Of a DNA stretch of 64,000 nucleotides, positions 26,995 to 34,983 are shown in pieces. The notes under the pieces were generated by a model that saw only the letters and a list, made by a program, of their open reading frames with translations, was not told the DNA's origin and searched no databases. A program made the position numbers and the translations under genes. This DNA comes from Synechococcales cyanobacterium C42_A2020_086 (lineage in GTDB: Bacteria; Cyanobacteriota; Cyanobacteriia; Elainellales; Elainellaceae): the NCBI GenBank assembly GCA_015272325.1, contig JACYLU010000036.1, positions 62,001 to 126,000 of the forward strand, read 5' to 3'. The stretch's first letter is position 1. Each line of letters opens with the position of its first letter.

Positions 26995-27840
26995 ATGGCG
27001 CACCGACCCCGCAAGCAGTTTGGGCAGCATTGGCTGCGTAGCGAAACGGCACTCGCGCAAATTGTCGCTGCGGCGGCGCTGACCCCTACCGATCGGGTCT
27101 TGGAGATCGGTCCGGGGACGGGAATACTGACGAAACGGCTGCTACCTTTGGTGCAGGCATTGGTCGCCGTGGAGATTGACCGGGATCTCTGCGAGCTGCT
27201 GCGACGACAGTTTGGCCGGGTCGAGCATTTTCTGCTGCTGCAGGGTGATTTTTTATCCCTCGATCTGTCGACTCTTTTGGCAGATTTTCCAGCCTTTCAA
27301 TCGCCCCAAAAGGTCGTCGCCAATATTCCCTACAACATCACTGGACCGATTCTAGAAAAGCTGTTGGGTACAATCGCCCGACCCAATCCTCAGCCATACG
27401 AAAGGCTCGTGCTGTTAGTCCAAAAAGAAGTTGCCGAGCGGCTCTGTGCTCAGCCCGACTCTAAAGCCTTTGGGGCCCTCTCGGTGCGGGTGCAGTATCT
27501 CGCCCACTGCCAGTGGATCTGCGATGTGCCGGCCCATGCCTTTCAGCCACCGCCCAAGGTCGATTCTGCTGTGGTGCGCCTCCAGCCGCGGCTATTTGAT
27601 CCGCCTGCTGTGAACCCATCGCACCTGAATACGCTGGTGCAGCTCGGCTTTGCTACCCGCCGCAAAATGCTGCGCAATAACCTGAAAAGCCTGATTGATC
27701 GCGAGCTGCTCACGGCGATCTTACAGGATCTCAATCTCAATCCACAGGTGCGAGCCGAAGACCTCAGCGTTGCCCAGTGGGTAGCGCTGAGTAACCGCAT
27801 CAGCCCGCAGCTCAGCCTAACCGGGGAGCAGGAGCCATAG
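26995..27840 (+). CDS. rsmA: 16S rRNA (A1518/A1519-N6,N6) dimethyltransferase
   Basis: RsmA (KsgA) dimethylates two adenosines in helix 45 of 16S rRNA late in 30S assembly. The 281-residue protein has RKQFGQHWLRS at the N-terminus, SAM motif I VLEIGPGTGILTKRL (about 35-49), motif IV NIPYNITGPI and the C-terminal helical domain with FATRRKMLRNNLK. It is 194 nt upstream of ispE, a common bacterial neighbourhood. Confidence 0.95.
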   Translation: MAHRPRKQFGQHWLRSETALAQIVAAAALTPTDRVLEIGPGTGILTKRLLPLVQALVAVEIDRDLCELLRRQFGRVEHFLLLQGDFLSLDLSTLLADFPAFQSPQKVVANIPYNITGPILEKLLGTIARPNPQPYERLVLLVQKEVAERLCAQPDSKAFGALSVRVQYLAHCQWICDVPAHAFQPPPKVDSAVVRLQPRLFDPPAVNPSHLNTLVQLGFATRRKMLRNNLKSLIDRELLTAILQDLNLNPQVRAEDLSVAQWVALSNRISPQLSLTGEQEP

Positions 27841-27909
27841 CAGCCGCCATCACGGGCGCTGTTGGTTATATAGCAAGAGTCATGAAAACTCACTCACCGA
27901 TGTTAAACC

Positions 27910-27939
27910 CACGAATATTGAAATCACGAATGTTGAAAT
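27910..27939. repeat. 15-bp tandem duplication
   Basis: CACGAATATTGAAAT is followed directly by CACGAATGTTGAAAT, one mismatch, between rsmA and ispE. Confidence 0.85.
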
Positions 27940-28034
27940 ATTGACGATTTGCAGCAGGAGAGCCATTTTGTAGTAAATCTGGTGGGTGCCGCTTCTTTGC
28001 AGCATTCATCTGACCTGTTGTTTGCTCTTGCCCT

Positions 28035-28979
28035 ATGCAGTCTTACTCTCTGATCGCTCCTGCCAAAATCAATCTCTATCTGGAAATTATTGGCGACCGT
28101 CCAGATGGCTATCACGAGCTGGCGATGATTCTTCAAAGCATTGATTTGGCTGACCGCATCGATCTACGTGCCAACGGCACCGATCAGATTCGGGTGCATT
28201 GCGATAACCCACAAGTCCCGACCGATACCAGCAATTTGGCCCATCGGGCTGCCGCGCTGATGGCAGAGCAGTTTCCCCAGGTGTACCACAAGTATGGCGG
28301 GGTCGATATTGCCATCCACAAGCGGATTCCTATGGGAGCAGGGCTGGCGGGCGGCTCAACGAATGCGGCAGCGGTGCTCGTGGGGTTAGACCTGATGTGG
28401 AAGCTGGGCTTGACGCAGTCGGAAATTCAAGAGTTGGCAGCGAAGATCGGCTCGGATGTGCCTTTTTGTGTGACCGGCGGTACGGCCATTGCCACAGGAC
28501 GAGGAGAGCAGCTCGCACCCTTACCGAGTGTCGATTTTCTCTATGCGGTGTTGGGCAAGCATCGCAGCCTTGCGGTCTCCACGCCTTGGGCCTACAAAAC
28601 CTACCGGCAGCAGTTTCAAGCAACCTATGCGCCCGATCCAGATGCCTTGGCCGGACGGCGACAGCGGTTTCACTCAGGTCCACTGGTGGCGGCTATTAGC
28701 CAGCGCAATGGGGCGCAGATTGGCAGCCTGCTGCACAATGACCTAGAGCGCGTTGTCTTGCCGGCTTATCCACAAATCGCCGAACTGCGGCAGGCGATGG
28801 CAGCACTCGATACCCTGGGGGTGATGATGTCGGGGTCGGGGTCAACCGTGTTTGCGCTGGTCGAATCGCAGGTGCAGGCAGAACAGGTGCGGCAAAGGCT
28901 GCGGGCAGCTCTGCCCGATCCCGATCTGGAATTCTGGACGACTCGCCTGACGTCTAGCGGCATTCAGTTGGCACACTAG
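28035..28979 (+). CDS. ispE: 4-diphosphocytidyl-2-C-methyl-D-erythritol kinase
   Basis: IspE phosphorylates CDP-methylerythritol in the MEP pathway that supplies carotenoids, phytol and quinones. The 314-residue GHMP kinase has SLIAPAKINLYLEI, the ATP loop IPMGAGLAGGSTNAAAVL (about 98-115), IGSDVPFC and the C-terminal MMSGSGSTVFAL. Length and motifs are normal. Confidence 0.96.
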   Translation: MQSYSLIAPAKINLYLEIIGDRPDGYHELAMILQSIDLADRIDLRANGTDQIRVHCDNPQVPTDTSNLAHRAAALMAEQFPQVYHKYGGVDIAIHKRIPMGAGLAGGSTNAAAVLVGLDLMWKLGLTQSEIQELAAKIGSDVPFCVTGGTAIATGRGEQLAPLPSVDFLYAVLGKHRSLAVSTPWAYKTYRQQFQATYAPDPDALAGRRQRFHSGPLVAAISQRNGAQIGSLLHNDLERVVLPAYPQIAELRQAMAALDTLGVMMSGSGSTVFALVESQVQAEQVRQRLRAALPDPDLEFWTTRLTSSGIQLAH

Positions 28980-29157
28980 AACATTCAACCGGAGGACGCA
29001 TCCAACGTTTTGCTGCAGAAGCAGGAAGCCATCGCTGCAAACACGCTAGGATGCCCAATAGCAACTCGAGCGTTTAGCTCGCTGGGCTGGACTGATTAGC
29101 TAGTTTGCATTGATTCTGCCGCTTTCAATCGCTTTTCATGAAGTGCTACGGAGTGCT

Positions 29158-29484
29158 ATGACCGATCCTCAACCTGCCTCTTCCTCAACACCGATAGCGA
29201 ATACAGCCCCTACGCCCTGGCGCTGCTTTCGCGGTGCTTTCATCTCAGGCGGATTAGCCTTTGCCCTTTATTCCCTAACGCAGTCTATTGTTCAGGCGCT
29301 AGCAAAGGTGCCTCTGCCGACCAAGAGCACTCTGTCAGCCAATATTGCCGTGGCGGTACGCACCCTCGTAGTCGGTGTCAGCACAATGGCCACCGCAATT
29401 TTTGCCATTGCGACTCTGGGTTTACTGCTGTTGGGTATCCAGTTGCTGATCAAAAATGGGCGGCCCAAACCTGAAGAGGGCTAA
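29158..29484 (+). CDS. DUF3082 membrane protein
   Basis: The 108-residue protein has a short hydrophilic N-terminus, then TPWRCFRGAFISGGLAFALY and two or three hydrophobic helices ending LLLGIQLLIKNG. This matches the cyanobacterial DUF3082 family as I know it; no function is known. The ATG at 29158 (GGAG 4 nt upstream) is preferred over a further upstream codon at 29110. Confidence 0.75.
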   Translation: MTDPQPASSSTPIANTAPTPWRCFRGAFISGGLAFALYSLTQSIVQALAKVPLPTKSTLSANIAVAVRTLVVGVSTMATAIFAIATLGLLLLGIQLLIKNGRPKPEEG

Positions 29485-29500
29485 TTGCTGCCTGGAGGCT

Positions 29501-29959
29501 TTACTCAGCTCCTGCCAAGGTCAAAATCTTAGTTGCAACGTCCTCTGGCACCGGCATGACCGACAGCCGATTGCCTTGGCGCACCACCCAGAGTTCATCG
29601 GCACTAAAGGTTTGCCGCAAAGTGTCGAGCGAGACGAGCTGCGGAAACATTTGTACAAATTCCACGCACACGGTTTGCCAGCGCGGTGCCTCTTGCGACG
29701 ATTTCGGGTCGTAATAGCGACTGGTTGGGTCGAACTGACTCGGATCATCAATACCCGACTGCACAACCCGCACCAAGCCCACAATGCCCGGAGAGGTTGT
29801 GTTGGAATGATAGAAAAAACCCAGATCTCCAGGCTGCATCTCTCGCAGAAAATTGCGAGCTTGGTAGTTGCGGACGCCATCCCACAGGGTTCGCTGGTCG
29901 CGAGCCAGATCCGCAATGCTGTAGACGGTAGGCTCCGATTTCATTAGCCAGTAGTTCAT
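29501..29959 (-). CDS. EVE-domain protein (THYN1-like)
   Basis: The 152-residue protein is a single EVE domain: MNYWLMKSEPTVYSI at the N-terminus, LWDGVRNYQARNFLREM and GFFYHSNTTSPGIVGLV, the aromatic-cage elements of the family. EVE folds are related to PUA and YTH domains and bind modified nucleobases in DNA or RNA. The target is unknown. It is convergent with the DUF3082 gene, 16 bp apart. Confidence 0.93.
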   Translation of the reverse strand: MNYWLMKSEPTVYSIADLARDQRTLWDGVRNYQARNFLREMQPGDLGFFYHSNTTSPGIVGLVRVVQSGIDDPSQFDPTSRYYDPKSSQEAPRWQTVCVEFVQMFPQLVSLDTLRQTFSADELWVVRQGNRLSVMPVPEDVATKILTLAGAE

Positions 29960-29980
29960 GCTACCTCACGGCAAAGAAGT

Positions 29981-30007
29981 ATCATTCACGATCATTCCAC
30001 GATCGTT
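29981..30007. repeat. 10-11-bp imperfect tandem repeat
   Basis: ATCATTCACG, ATCATTCCACG and ATCGTTC lie head to tail just upstream of the EVE gene. Confidence 0.55.
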
Positions 30008-30056
30008 CATAGCTCCCTATCTTGAACCCGAATCTAGGACTCGGTTGAGAACTTGC

Positions 30057-31700
30057 CTAGGCACTAAATTGCCCCGGAGGCTTCGGCAGATTGGAAGATG
30101 GTGGCACTTCTTCAGCTTCGACTGACAGGGAAGTTGCCTCCTCCGGGGAATCTGACGCTGACCATGCCTCTGGACTCCCAAGATCGTCACTCCCAAGATC
30201 GTCCCAGGTTGAAGGCCACAGATTCTCGATGGTTGCTTCGTCAGCATTCTCGGCAGTCCGGCTTTGGAGCGGTAGCTCAGTCGCATCGGATGCGGGCGTC
30301 AGCAGGTCGGCAGGCGGCAGGCGTTTGATTTGAATGCGTTCGAGACGCGGTCCTTCCGCCGAGGCGATGGTCATTTCATAGTTTTCGTAGACCAACTGCT
30401 CTCCCACCGTAGGAATCTTCTGCAGCTGATAGATCACAAATCCACCAAGCGTCTGGTATTCGTCAGACAAGGGCAAATCGAGCTGCAGAGTTTCGTTGAC
30501 CTCTTCGAGATCGGTTTGAGCCTGCACCAGCGAGGTTTGCTCGTCCAAGATCTGGATACTGGGTTCTTCGACGCTTTCCGGCTCATGGGTTTCCCCAATG
30601 ATCTCTGCGACTACGTCTTCTAGCGTTACAAGTCCGGCAGTGCCACCAAACTCATCCACCACCATCATCAGGGTTTGCCCCGTGCGTTGCATCCGCTCTA
30701 ACAGCTCGTTCAGCGGCATCGGTTCTGGAACGGAATAGGCTTTACGAATCCATTGCTGGAGCGAACAGTCGAGGGAGAGATTGCCTTGAGCCAGCGGTTC
30801 TGCCAGATCTTTAAAATGAATGATGCCAATCACCTCGTCCAGCGATTCTCCGATCACCGGATAGCGAGAATGTCCTGAGCTAGAAACTTCTTGAAAGAGG
30901 TCCTGCACCGTGGCATCCTGCGATACTGCCACTACGCTGGTCCGCGGCACCATCACCTCTCCGGCGGTCACATCTCCAAAGGCAAACACGTTACTCAGCA
31001 GTTCCCGTTCCTCGGCTTCCAATCCTGAAGATTCCGTTGAGGTCGAGATAATCAGCTGTAGCTCTTCAGGGGTGACGCGGCTATACCACCCTTGCCCCGT
31101 GTAGGGGATACCCACAAGTCGCAGCAACCAGCGCGTTGATTGATTCAAAATCCAGATAAAAGGGTGGAAAAAGCGGGCAATGGCAGCACTGGGCGGACCT
31201 AGCAAGCGCGCGAGCTGCTCAGGATACATCAGCGCCACTGATTTGGGGCAGAGTTCTCCTAGCACAATTTGCAAGTAGGCGATCAGTACAAAAGCGGCCG
31301 GCACCGCCAGCGAGTGGGAAAACAGCAGGCGCCACCCCTCAGATAGCGGCAACCTCAAAAACAAAGCAGCCAACAACACAGCCATCGTGCTCTCCCCAAT
31401 CCAACCCAATGCCAGGCTAGACAGGGTAATTCCTAACTGAGTAGTTGATAGTAGTCGATCGATGCCGCGCTGCAGGTCCTGTACCGTTTTGGCTTGGACA
31501 TCACCTGCCGAGGCCAACTGGTTGATCCGAGAGCGGCGCACCGAAACAATTGAGAATTCAGCCGTTACGAAGAAGGCATTGATGGCAATCAGCAGCAGAA
31601 CAGCCAACACCCGCATAAAAACAGCTTCCCCACTCAGGAGGAGCGGGGTAGCAATCACTTCGCCTAATATCGCAGGAGTCATTCCTATAGCGTAGTTCAC
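30057..31700 (-). CDS. CNNM/CorC-type transmembrane protein with CBS pair (hemolysin family)
   Basis: The 547-residue protein has an N-terminal CNNM transmembrane domain (about 25-200, with NAFFVTAEFSIVSVRRSRI), two CBS domains (MVPRTSVVAVSQDATVQDLF and VVDEFGGTAGLVTLEDVVAE) and a CorC_HlyC domain, then an acidic disordered tail. Relatives take part in magnesium or cobalt export; the older name hemolysin is not informative. The GTG at 31700 overlaps the TGA of the upstream gene by GTGA, indicating coupled translation; ATG at 31682 is an alternative. The tail contains a DDLGS DDLGS duplication. Confidence 0.9.
   Translation of the reverse strand: MNYAIGMTPAILGEVIATPLLLSGEAVFMRVLAVLLLIAINAFFVTAEFSIVSVRRSRINQLASAGDVQAKTVQDLQRGIDRLLSTTQLGITLSSLALGWIGESTMAVLLAALFLRLPLSEGWRLLFSHSLAVPAAFVLIAYLQIVLGELCPKSVALMYPEQLARLLGPPSAAIARFFHPFIWILNQSTRWLLRLVGIPYTGQGWYSRVTPEELQLIISTSTESSGLEAEERELLSNVFAFGDVTAGEVMVPRTSVVAVSQDATVQDLFQEVSSSGHSRYPVIGESLDEVIGIIHFKDLAEPLAQGNLSLDCSLQQWIRKAYSVPEPMPLNELLERMQRTGQTLMMVVDEFGGTAGLVTLEDVVAEIIGETHEPESVEEPSIQILDEQTSLVQAQTDLEEVNETLQLDLPLSDEYQTLGGFVIYQLQKIPTVGEQLVYENYEMTIASAEGPRLERIQIKRLPPADLLTPASDATELPLQSRTAENADEATIENLWPSTWDDLGSDDLGSPEAWSASDSPEEATSLSVEAEEVPPSSNLPKPPGQFSA
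30174..30203. repeat. Exact 15-bp tandem duplication in a coding tail
   Basis: ACTCCCAAGATCGTC occurs twice without a gap and encodes the repeated pentapeptide DDLGS in the CNNM-type protein. The frame is kept. Confidence 0.95.
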
Positions 31701-31969
31701 TCAGGATTGCCAGGAGCGGCAGACCCCCCTTCAATGCGAGCCTTGACGCCGGCCAGGATGTCGTCTTCCTTCAAAAAGGTCAGGCCTTCCCGACGGATGG
31801 GCTTGCCCTGCTCATCGGCAAGATTGTTCACTGGGCGGGCATCGGGTTGGGTAATACCTTGCAGGGCACCCCTTCCCAGCCGGTAGCCCCAAACGGCGCT
31901 AGTAGCTCCAGCACCCACCATCAACGATAGCAAAATCAACGTTAAGAGTACGGTAGGATTCACGTTCAT
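31697..31969 (-). CDS. Small single-helix membrane protein, unknown function
   Basis: The 90-residue protein has one N-terminal hydrophobic helix (about 6-30), then a soluble tail with PVNNLADEQGKPIRREGLTF. I do not recognise a named family; it looks like a conserved cyanobacterial membrane-anchored protein. Its TGA overlaps the GTG start of the CNNM-type gene, so the two are likely one translational unit. Confidence 0.7.
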   Translation of the reverse strand: MNVNPTVLLTLILLSLMVGAGATSAVWGYRLGRGALQGITQPDARPVNNLADEQGKPIRREGLTFLKEDDILAGVKARIEGGSAAPGNPE

Positions 31970-31995
31970 AGCTGCATATCGGTACTGCCTCAGGA

Positions 31996-32001
31996 TACAA
32001 T
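31996..32001 (+). promoter_or_regulatory. -10-like element before the tRNA gene
   Basis: TACAAT stands 25 nt before the tRNA 5' end. The -35 region is poor. Confidence 0.35.
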
Positions 32002-32025
32002 AGGAGCCGAACTAACGACACTCCG

Positions 32026-32098
32026 CCAGGGTTGGCCGAGCGGTTTAGGCAGCGAACTCATAATTCGCCTCAGGCAGGTTCGACCCCTGCACCCTGGA
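32026..32098 (+). tRNA. tRNA with CAU anticodon, probably tRNA-Ile2 (lysidine type)
   Basis: The 73-nt gene folds fully: acceptor CCAGGGT/ACCCTGG with discriminator A, D stem GCC/GGC, anticodon stem GCGAA/TTCGC with loop CTCATAA (CAT at 32059-32061), 5-nt variable loop, T arm GCAGG-TTCGACC-CCTGC. CCA is not encoded. The anticodon stem lacks the three G-C pairs of initiator tRNA, and position 1-72 is paired, so it is not initiator Met. The AACTCATAATT context resembles plastid and cyanobacterial trnI-CAU, favouring Ile2 over elongator Met. Confidence 0.9.
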
Positions 32099-32481
32099 CT
32101 GAAACTTTGACTACAAATTTTGACTACCAGTGTACGCTACCCCTGGTGGAGTAAGACTATCCTAGGGGACAAACTGCAAATCTTAAAATCAAAGAAACTT
32201 ATTCATTCCGTTGTGAGACAAACCGTTTAGACTAGAGAAGCGGACATGACCTCCAACGTCGATTCATGGTGCTGAGATTCCTTAGGTCCTCCTGTAGGGA
32301 TGACCTGATCGGAAAAATTTGCTCCTCGCCGGAATCTGCTCAGTTTTATGGGAAATGGGAAAGATAAGACCAGGCACTGGGATGAGGTTGAGGCGTTTCG
32401 GCGTGCTCGCCCTACCGTGAACCCCGTGAAGCCCCTTGACTCACGCACCTAACCGTCTTAATCGCCAGATTACTTTGCCTG
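32099..32481. other. Spacer between the tRNA and the FHA gene
   Basis: No supported gene is seen in these 383 bases. A 73-codon minus-strand ORF (32227-32448) has no recognisable family or ribosome binding site. The FHA gene promoter should be here. Confidence 0.5.
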
Positions 32482-33036
32482 ATGACTTCTGCACCGCATC
32501 AAACCCACTTGTTGATTATCGAAGATGACAAGGGACGCCGGGAATACACCCTGGACAGCCCGGTCTATTCGATTGGCAGAGATCCCAAGTGTGACATTCG
32601 ATTGGTGTCTCAATTTGTCTCTCGTCGCCATGCTACGTTGGTCCAGCTTCCCAATGAAGATGGCAGCTATTACTACCGCATCGTAGATGGCAATCTGAAG
32701 GGCAAACCCAGCGCTAATGGGTTACTCATCAACGGTCGCAAGCTGCAGGCCCACGATTTACATGACCAAGACAAGATCATTTTCGGTCCGCAGGTGCAGG
32801 CCGTGTATTATTTGCTGAAGCGCGATGCCATTACCACTGTACCGCCGGACGAATATGATATTACCCTGATCAGCCCCAACATGACTGGCGACCCCGAGGA
32901 TGAAGATGAGGATGAAGATCCCGAGGATGAGGATCCAGTAGCGGTTACCGGTCCCGCCCCAGAGGGTCGAGAAGATCTACAAGAAGATCTAGAAGTAGAT
33001 TTTGGCGGCAACTCAGGATTCTATCGTCCGAATTGA
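32482..33036 (+). CDS. FHA-domain protein with acidic tail
   Basis: The 184-residue protein has an N-terminal forkhead-associated domain (about 8-115) with YSIGRDPKCDIRL, SRRHATL and ANGLLINGRKL, the phosphothreonine-binding signature. The tail is very acidic (DPEDEDEDEDPEDEDP) with a 12-bp tandem duplication at 32896-32919. It probably reads a Ser/Thr kinase signal; no kinase is nearby. Confidence 0.92.
   Translation: MTSAPHQTHLLIIEDDKGRREYTLDSPVYSIGRDPKCDIRLVSQFVSRRHATLVQLPNEDGSYYYRIVDGNLKGKPSANGLLINGRKLQAHDLHDQDKIIFGPQVQAVYYLLKRDAITTVPPDEYDITLISPNMTGDPEDEDEDEDPEDEDPVAVTGPAPEGREDLQEDLEVDFGGNSGFYRPN
32896..32919. repeat. Exact 12-bp tandem duplication in coding sequence
   Basis: GAGGATGAAGAT occurs twice without a gap and encodes part of the acidic tail of the FHA protein. 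The frame is kept. Confidence 0.9.
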
Positions 33037-33092
33037 GCGGCTGACAATTGACTGGCACAATTACTGACAGTTCACTGGCAATTCAGTTTACG

Positions 33093-33134
33093 CAACCCGA
33101 CACAACCCGACTCAAACTGCCGACTCAAATTTTG
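33093..33134. repeat. Overlapping 10-bp and 13-bp tandem duplications
   Basis: CAACCCGACA/CAACCCGACT is followed by GACTCAAACTGCC/GACTCAAATTTTG, sharing bases. It lies between the convergent FHA and cupin genes. Confidence 0.75.
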
Positions 33135-33135
33135 C

Positions 33136-33423
33136 CTACTCAAAGTGATAGTGCTTCGTCACATCTTGGCGAATCGTCCAGGTGCAGCTCATGCCGGCTG
33201 GGAAGGTAACGAGATCGCCTTTGCCCATGGACACCGGGGTGCCACCATCAGGGGTGACTATCACCTCACCCTCCAAGAAATAGCAGGTTTCCTGCTGGTC
33301 ATAGCTCCAGGGAAACTCGGAGGCTTCTTTGCGCCAGATCGGCCATTGCCAAACGCCAAGCTGCTGCAAGCGCTCGGGGCTAGGCTGGTGTTCAATTTGA
33401 ATCGGCTGGATTTGAGACGGCAT
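33136..33423 (-). CDS. Small cupin-domain protein
   Basis: The 95-residue protein is one cupin barrel: CYFLEGEVIVTPDGGTP (motif 1-like) and GDLVTFPAGMSCTW (motif 2-like), of the DUF861/EutQ-like type. The metal ligands are partly replaced, and the function is unknown. Its 5' part (32 codons) is duplicated upstream in the 253-bp tandem repeat. It likely followed the dehydrogenase gene in one operon before the duplication. Confidence 0.85.
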   Translation of the reverse strand: MPSQIQPIQIEHQPSPERLQQLGVWQWPIWRKEASEFPWSYDQQETCYFLEGEVIVTPDGGTPVSMGKGDLVTFPAGMSCTWTIRQDVTKHYHFE

Positions 33424-33464
33424 AGGGGATGCTAGAACTTTGACGAAGGGTGCACGGCGAGAAG

Positions 33465-33489
33465 CCTAGGACACTGAATCTGTCCTAGG
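33465..33489. repeat. Perfect 9-bp inverted repeat with 7-nt loop (first copy)
   Basis: CCTAGGACA and TGTCCTAGG flank CTGAATC. The same element at 33718-33742 overlaps the dehydrogenase stop codon. It could act as a weak hairpin between genes, but no T tract follows. Confidence 0.8.
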
Positions 33490-33676
33490 ACATTGATCTG
33501 GGCTGAACCGCTACTCGCAAAGCCGAGTAGTCAGCATCAGCCAGTCCAAGGGCACAGGCTCTCTCTAGAATCTGCCGTACTTTGCGCCAGATCGGCCATT
33601 GCCAAACGCCAAGCTGCTGCAAGCGCTCGGGGCTAGGCTGGTGTTCAATTTGAATCGGCTGGATTTGAGACGGCAT
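33485..33676 (-). pseudogene. Chimeric cupin-dehydrogenase ORF created by the duplication
   Basis: The 63-codon ORF joins the first 32 residues of the cupin (to PIWRK) in frame to the last 31 residues of the dehydrogenase (VRQILERACALGLADADYS and on). It is a by-product of the 253-bp duplication. It carries the cupin's own start region, so it could be translated, but lacks a complete domain and is unlikely to be functional. Confidence 0.85.
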
Positions 33677-33717
33677 AGGGGATGCTAGAACTTTGACGAA
33701 GGGTGCACGGCGAGAAG

Positions 33718-33742
33718 CCTAGGACACTGAATCTGTCCTAGG
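33718..33742. repeat. Perfect 9-bp inverted repeat with 7-nt loop (second copy)
   Basis: This is the same hairpin as at 33465-33489. Here its stem contains the TAG stop of the full-length dehydrogenase gene (33738-33740, minus strand). Confidence 0.8.
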
Positions 33743-34604
33743 ACATTGATCTGGGCTGAACCGCTACTCGCAAAGCCGAGTAGTCAGCATCAGCCAGTCC
33801 AAGGGCACAGGCTCTCTCTAGAATCTGCCGTACTCCCTCTAGGCTGTCAACCTGAAGCCCGGCAGTAACCGCTTCCTTCAAAAAGAGGTTGGTATCCTTC
33901 AGCAGGTGCTTGGTAGGGAAATTGGGATTGGCATAGTTTCCTTCCAGCATACGTTGCAGCTTCTTATCAAACGTTGGGGCATAGAGGGCGCTATGGCGCA
34001 GAATCTCCATGAAGCGGTCTACCGGAACCCCATATTGCTGCACAAAGCTGAGGCTGCTGGCAAAAGCGGTAGTCAGCGAGGCAATCAACTGATTTAGCGC
34101 TAGCTTCAGAGCGGCAGCCGTTCCTACAGGACCAATGAGCTGCGGTGTCCCCATCAACTGCAATACCGGCAGCCATTGCTGAAACTGCTCGGGGGTACTG
34201 CCCACCATGATTTGTAGTTGACCGGCTTGAGCTTCGGGAATGCTGCCCAGCACTGGAGCCTCGAAATAATCCGCTCCATCTGCGGTAAAGTCTTCCTGCA
34301 AACAGCAACTTTCGCTTGGCGCAATAGTGCCCATCTGGATCACTGTATGCTGAGGAAGTAGCGGCCGTACCGTGTCGTTTAACAACAGCTCGCGGATAGC
34401 AGCCGCATCCGTCAACATCAAGATCACGACCTGACATTGCGGCAGTAGCTCTGCGACCGATTCAGCCACGACAGCACCTGCCTGCCGCAGTGGTTCTAGT
34501 TTTGCGGGCGTGCGGTTGTAAGCGACCAGAGGGAAGTTGCCCTGCAGCAGTCGGTGTGCCATCGGTACACCCATTAGTCCAGTTCCGATCCAACCAATAT
34601 TCAC
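33738..34604 (-). CDS. NAD(P)-dependent beta-hydroxyacid dehydrogenase (3-hydroxyisobutyrate dehydrogenase family)
   Basis: The 288-residue protein has the Rossmann start IGWIGTGLMGVPMAHRLL, ADYFEAPVLGS (substrate loop), GTAAALKLALNQLI with the catalytic Lys, and the C-terminal LLKDTNLFLKEA. It belongs to the family of 3-hydroxyisobutyrate, tartronate semialdehyde and glyoxylate/succinic semialdehyde reductases; substrate specificity is undetermined. Its last 31 codons are present a second time in the 253-bp duplication, but the gene itself is intact. Confidence 0.9.
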   Translation of the reverse strand: MNIGWIGTGLMGVPMAHRLLQGNFPLVAYNRTPAKLEPLRQAGAVVAESVAELLPQCQVVILMLTDAAAIRELLLNDTVRPLLPQHTVIQMGTIAPSESCCLQEDFTADGADYFEAPVLGSIPEAQAGQLQIMVGSTPEQFQQWLPVLQLMGTPQLIGPVGTAAALKLALNQLIASLTTAFASSLSFVQQYGVPVDRFMEILRHSALYAPTFDKKLQRMLEGNYANPNFPTKHLLKDTNLFLKEAVTAGLQVDSLEGVRQILERACALGLADADYSALRVAVQPRSMS

Positions 34605-34630
34605 GTTGGCTCCTCATGACGTTTGACGCA

Positions 34631-34656
34631 GCAGATATCTAACAAAGCAGATATCC
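34631..34656. repeat. 16-bp-period direct repeat
   Basis: GCAGATATCTAACAAA is followed by GCAGATATCC, an incomplete second copy, just upstream of the dehydrogenase gene. Confidence 0.7.
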
Positions 34657-34803
34657 TGGATCCGTTTCTCAGCCTAGGTCAATCTAGGGGGCAGTGTCCC
34701 ATAGCAATGCTACAAGGCCATCATAAAGCACACTCCTGTCCCCTTAACAGTGAGCATGGGCTAGATTTTAGCCTCTCTACGCTGATTAATTGCAGCTAGA
34801 CAT

Positions 34804-34983
34804 TCAAGATCTTGATTTCTTGTCCTTCCAACGTCCGCTTCTTTGTGCTGCTTCCTTGAGCAAATATTCAACCTGAGCATTAACACTGCGTAACTCATCA
34901 GCCGCCCATTTTTCCAGAACTGCATACAGTTCGGGATCTAACCGCAGTAAAAACCGCTTTTTCTCATCTTTTTTCTCGATCAC
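34804..34983 (-). CDS. Small ribbon-helix-helix (Arc-like) DNA-binding protein
   Basis: The 59-residue ORF has the Arc/MetJ layout: a basic N-terminal strand [20 protein letters not shown], a turn, then the helix [14 protein letters not shown] and a basic tail. Its GTG start at 34983 overlaps the TGA of the SPFH gene as GTGA, so the two are probably translationally coupled. Such small Arc-like proteins next to SPFH genes may regulate the pair. It is short and has no ATG, and automated annotation could miss it. Confidence 0.75.
   Translation of the reverse strand: MIEKKDEKKRFLLRLDPELYAVLEKWAADELRSVNAQVEYLLKEAAQRSGRWKDKKSRS

Larger units (their letters stand above)
33327..33832. repeat. Perfect 253-bp tandem duplication joining two gene ends
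   Basis: The segment at 33327-33579 is repeated without any difference at 33580-33832. Each copy contains the 5' part of the cupin gene, the spacer and the 3' part of the dehydrogenase gene, on the minus strand. The junction shares only two or three bases (CT or CTT). Complete identity means it is recent, kept by conversion, or an assembly artefact. Confidence 0.95.

Noticed and set aside
32026-32098. Initiator tRNA-Met
   Set aside because: The 1-72 position is paired and the anticodon stem lacks the three G-C pairs of initiator tRNA.
32227-32448. 73-codon minus-strand ORF after the tRNA
   Set aside because: Low-quality composition, no ribosome site, no family.
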